Of a stretch of 17,470 nucleotides of DNA, positions 15,838 through 17,470 are shown piece after piece. The notes beneath the pieces are model-generated. The model was not told where the DNA came from and did no database searches. It saw only the letters and a list, made by a program, of their open reading frames with translations. The position numbers and the translations under genes were made by a program. The stretch is from Tannerella sp. (GTDB lineage: Bacteria; Bacteroidota; Bacteroidia; Bacteroidales; Tannerellaceae). Where the stretch lies: NCBI GenBank assembly GCA_031268395.1, contig JAIRXI010000397.1, positions 1 to 17,470 of the forward strand, given 5' to 3'. Numbering within the stretch: position 1 is the stretch's first letter; every line of letters starts with the position of its first letter.

Positions 15838-17445
15838 ATGTCTCCCCCGTCCGCCACATGGCGCCGCGTGTCGTTCATTGTCGCCGCAACATTCCTGAGC
15901 CTGAGCGCCGCTCTTTCGCAGCAGACAGACAGCGACACCTCCAAAATCTATCTGGAATATGCGGACGAGCAGACTCATAACCGCGAACTCCATCCGGATC
16001 GGCAGGTGCTCACCGGAAACGTCTGTTTCCGGCACGACAGCGCATTCATGTACTGCGACAGCGCATATTACTATGAACAAAGCAGCTCGCTCGAAGCCTT
16101 CGGCAGAGTTTGCATGGAACAGGGCGACACACTGGACATCCACGGCGACTACCTCTTTTACGACGGACACACACAAATAGCCAGGATACGGAAAAACGTA
16201 GTGATGAGAAATATCCAGTCCGACAGCGCCATTGTCACGCTCTTTACCGACAGCCTGAACTATGACCGGATAGCCGACATCGGATATTATTTCGAAGGCG
16301 GAGTGATCGTAGACGTCGAAAACAACCTGAACTCCATCTACGGACAGTATTCACCGGGAACGAAACTGGCCATCTTCAACGACAGCGTCCGTCTCGAAAA
16401 CCCGGAATTTACACTCTATTCGGACACGCTGCACTACATGACCGACACGAAAATCGCCATCATCCTGGGCCCATCCATCATCATTTCGGACAGCGGAACC
16501 ATTCACACCTCAAAAGGCTGGTACAACACGACGGAAAACACCTCCCAACTCCTGGACCGCTCGAAAGTCGTATCGGGAAACCGCTTCCTGACAGGCGATT
16601 CCATTGCCTTTAACCGCGAAGCCGGTTTCGGCGAAGCCTTCGGCAACGTCTTCCTCCAGGACACGCTCAACCGCATCATCCTCGAAGGACAGTACGGAAT
16701 ATACAACGAAAAAACCGAATACGCCTTTATGACCGACAGCGCCCGCTGCATGGAATATTCCCGGGGCGACACCCTCTACATCCACGCCGACATATTCGAG
16801 ATGACCACCCTCGACTCGACCCTGCGCGAACTCAAAGCCTATCACGGTGTCCGCTTCTACCGCACGGACATACAGGGCGTTTGTGACTCGATGCTCTACA
16901 ACACAAAAGATTCCGTCCTGAACATGTATACCGACCCGATACTCTGGAACAGCGCCTATCAGCTCACCGGAGACACCATCAAGGTTTTCATGAAAGACAC
17001 TACGGTCGATTACGTACATGTCATTCTGTACGCCTTTGCCATTCAGGAACTGGACTCGTCGGCGCACGACCAGTTAAAGGGAAACGACCTGAAAGCCTAC
17101 ATGGAAGGCAGTTCCATTCACCTGATCGATATGGAAGGCAGCGTGGAAACGATTTATTACCCGGTCCACGACGACGGCTCGCTGTGGGAAATGAACGAAA
17201 CAAAAAGCAGCTACCTGCGGATGTGGATAAAAGACAATCAACTGGAAAAACTGAAACTCTGGCCGCAGGCCGAAGGGACGGCCACTCCCCTACCCGACCT
17301 CTTGCCGGAACAGCGAAAACTGAAAGGATTTTACTGGTACGACTACCTGCGCCCCAAGGACAGGGACGACATCTACCGCCCGACCAAACGCAAGACGGAA
17401 GACATTCCGCCGAAAAGATCAAACCTGTTTCAACACGGAGAATAA
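15838..17445 (+). CDS. OstA/LptA-like periplasmic protein
   Basis: This 535-residue exported protein has a signal peptide (about 1-28, ending LSLSAALSQ). The body is made of repeated beta-strand units with the recurrent pattern D-S-x-x-Y or DTLxIxG (for example FMYCDSAYYYEQ, DTLDIHGDYLFYDG and LYSDTLHYMTD). These are typical of the beta-jellyroll OstA/LptA superfamily (OstA-like, PF13100 type). LptA and the N-terminal domain of LptD carry lipopolysaccharide across the periplasm. Bacteroidota often encode a long OstA-like protein at this locus, and it probably serves lipopolysaccharide transport or outer-membrane assembly; that is inference from fold and context. It starts 12 nt after the SurA-like gene and ends just before the window edge. 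Confidence 0.9.
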   Translation: MSPPSATWRRVSFIVAATFLSLSAALSQQTDSDTSKIYLEYADEQTHNRELHPDRQVLTGNVCFRHDSAFMYCDSAYYYEQSSSLEAFGRVCMEQGDTLDIHGDYLFYDGHTQIARIRKNVVMRNIQSDSAIVTLFTDSLNYDRIADIGYYFEGGVIVDVENNLNSIYGQYSPGTKLAIFNDSVRLENPEFTLYSDTLHYMTDTKIAIILGPSIIISDSGTIHTSKGWYNTTENTSQLLDRSKVVSGNRFLTGDSIAFNREAGFGEAFGNVFLQDTLNRIILEGQYGIYNEKTEYAFMTDSARCMEYSRGDTLYIHADIFEMTTLDSTLRELKAYHGVRFYRTDIQGVCDSMLYNTKDSVLNMYTDPILWNSAYQLTGDTIKVFMKDTTVDYVHVILYAFAIQELDSSAHDQLKGNDLKAYMEGSSIHLIDMEGSVETIYYPVHDDGSLWEMNETKSSYLRMWIKDNQLEKLKLWPQAEGTATPLPDLLPEQRKLKGFYWYDYLRPKDRDDIYRPTKRKTEDIPPKRSNLFQHGE

Positions 17446-17470
17446 GCATTAAACCCCGGTGGCCCAACCT

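Noticed and set aside
15142..16176. 344-codon open frame on the minus strand across the SurA-like and OstA-like genes
   Set aside because: It covers the junction of two well-supported + strand genes and its product is low-complexity Phe/Val/Gly-rich with no recognisable fold.

Overview
The window reads as chromosomal DNA of a Bacteroidales-type bacterium (phylum Bacteroidota). Four signs point there: the gene order tig-clpP-clpX-recQ followed by PpiC/SurA-type foldases and an OstA-like protein; a BF3164-type lipoprotein; an esterase with a C-terminal type IX secretion sorting domain; and promoters of the Bacteroidota form TTTG-N19-21-TAnnTTTG without Shine-Dalgarno sequences. No tRNA, rRNA, CRISPR array, insertion sequence or phage gene was seen.

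Left part (1-3095, + strand): cell-envelope and secreted functions. It holds the 3' end of a secreted beta-propeller-like protein, a lipoprotein of the 6-bladed-propeller BF3164 type with its own promoter, and a secreted alpha/beta-hydrolase esterase. A convergent intergenic stretch (3096-3349) full of inverted repeats follows.

Middle-left part (3350-5819, - strand): NAD-dependent glyceraldehyde-3-phosphate dehydrogenase with a candidate promoter and a leader of about 160 nt, a CPBP-family membrane protease, and a short RRM RNA-binding protein ending in a clear intrinsic terminator. An AT-rich divergent region (5820-6134) separates these from the right half and carries two overlapping promoters for tig.

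Right part (6135-17445, + strand): a protein-quality-control and envelope-biogenesis block. Trigger factor acts on nascent chains, and ClpP and ClpX form the ATP-dependent protease; the clpP-clpX pair has its own strong promoter and a leader hairpin. RecQ helicase follows. Then come four tightly spaced exported-protein genes: a two-domain parvulin, a SurA_N-like lipoprotein without a recognisable parvulin domain, a SurA-like two-domain parvulin, and an OstA/LptA-like protein. Together the last four look like an outer-membrane protein and lipopolysaccharide assembly cassette.

Most of the window is conserved housekeeping DNA, and I see no convincing new defence or mobile system. The most checkable unexplained items are the 28-nt inverted repeat at the start of the clpP mRNA, the overlapping tig promoters, the structured convergent intergenic region, and the trigger factor with a diverged PPIase domain.
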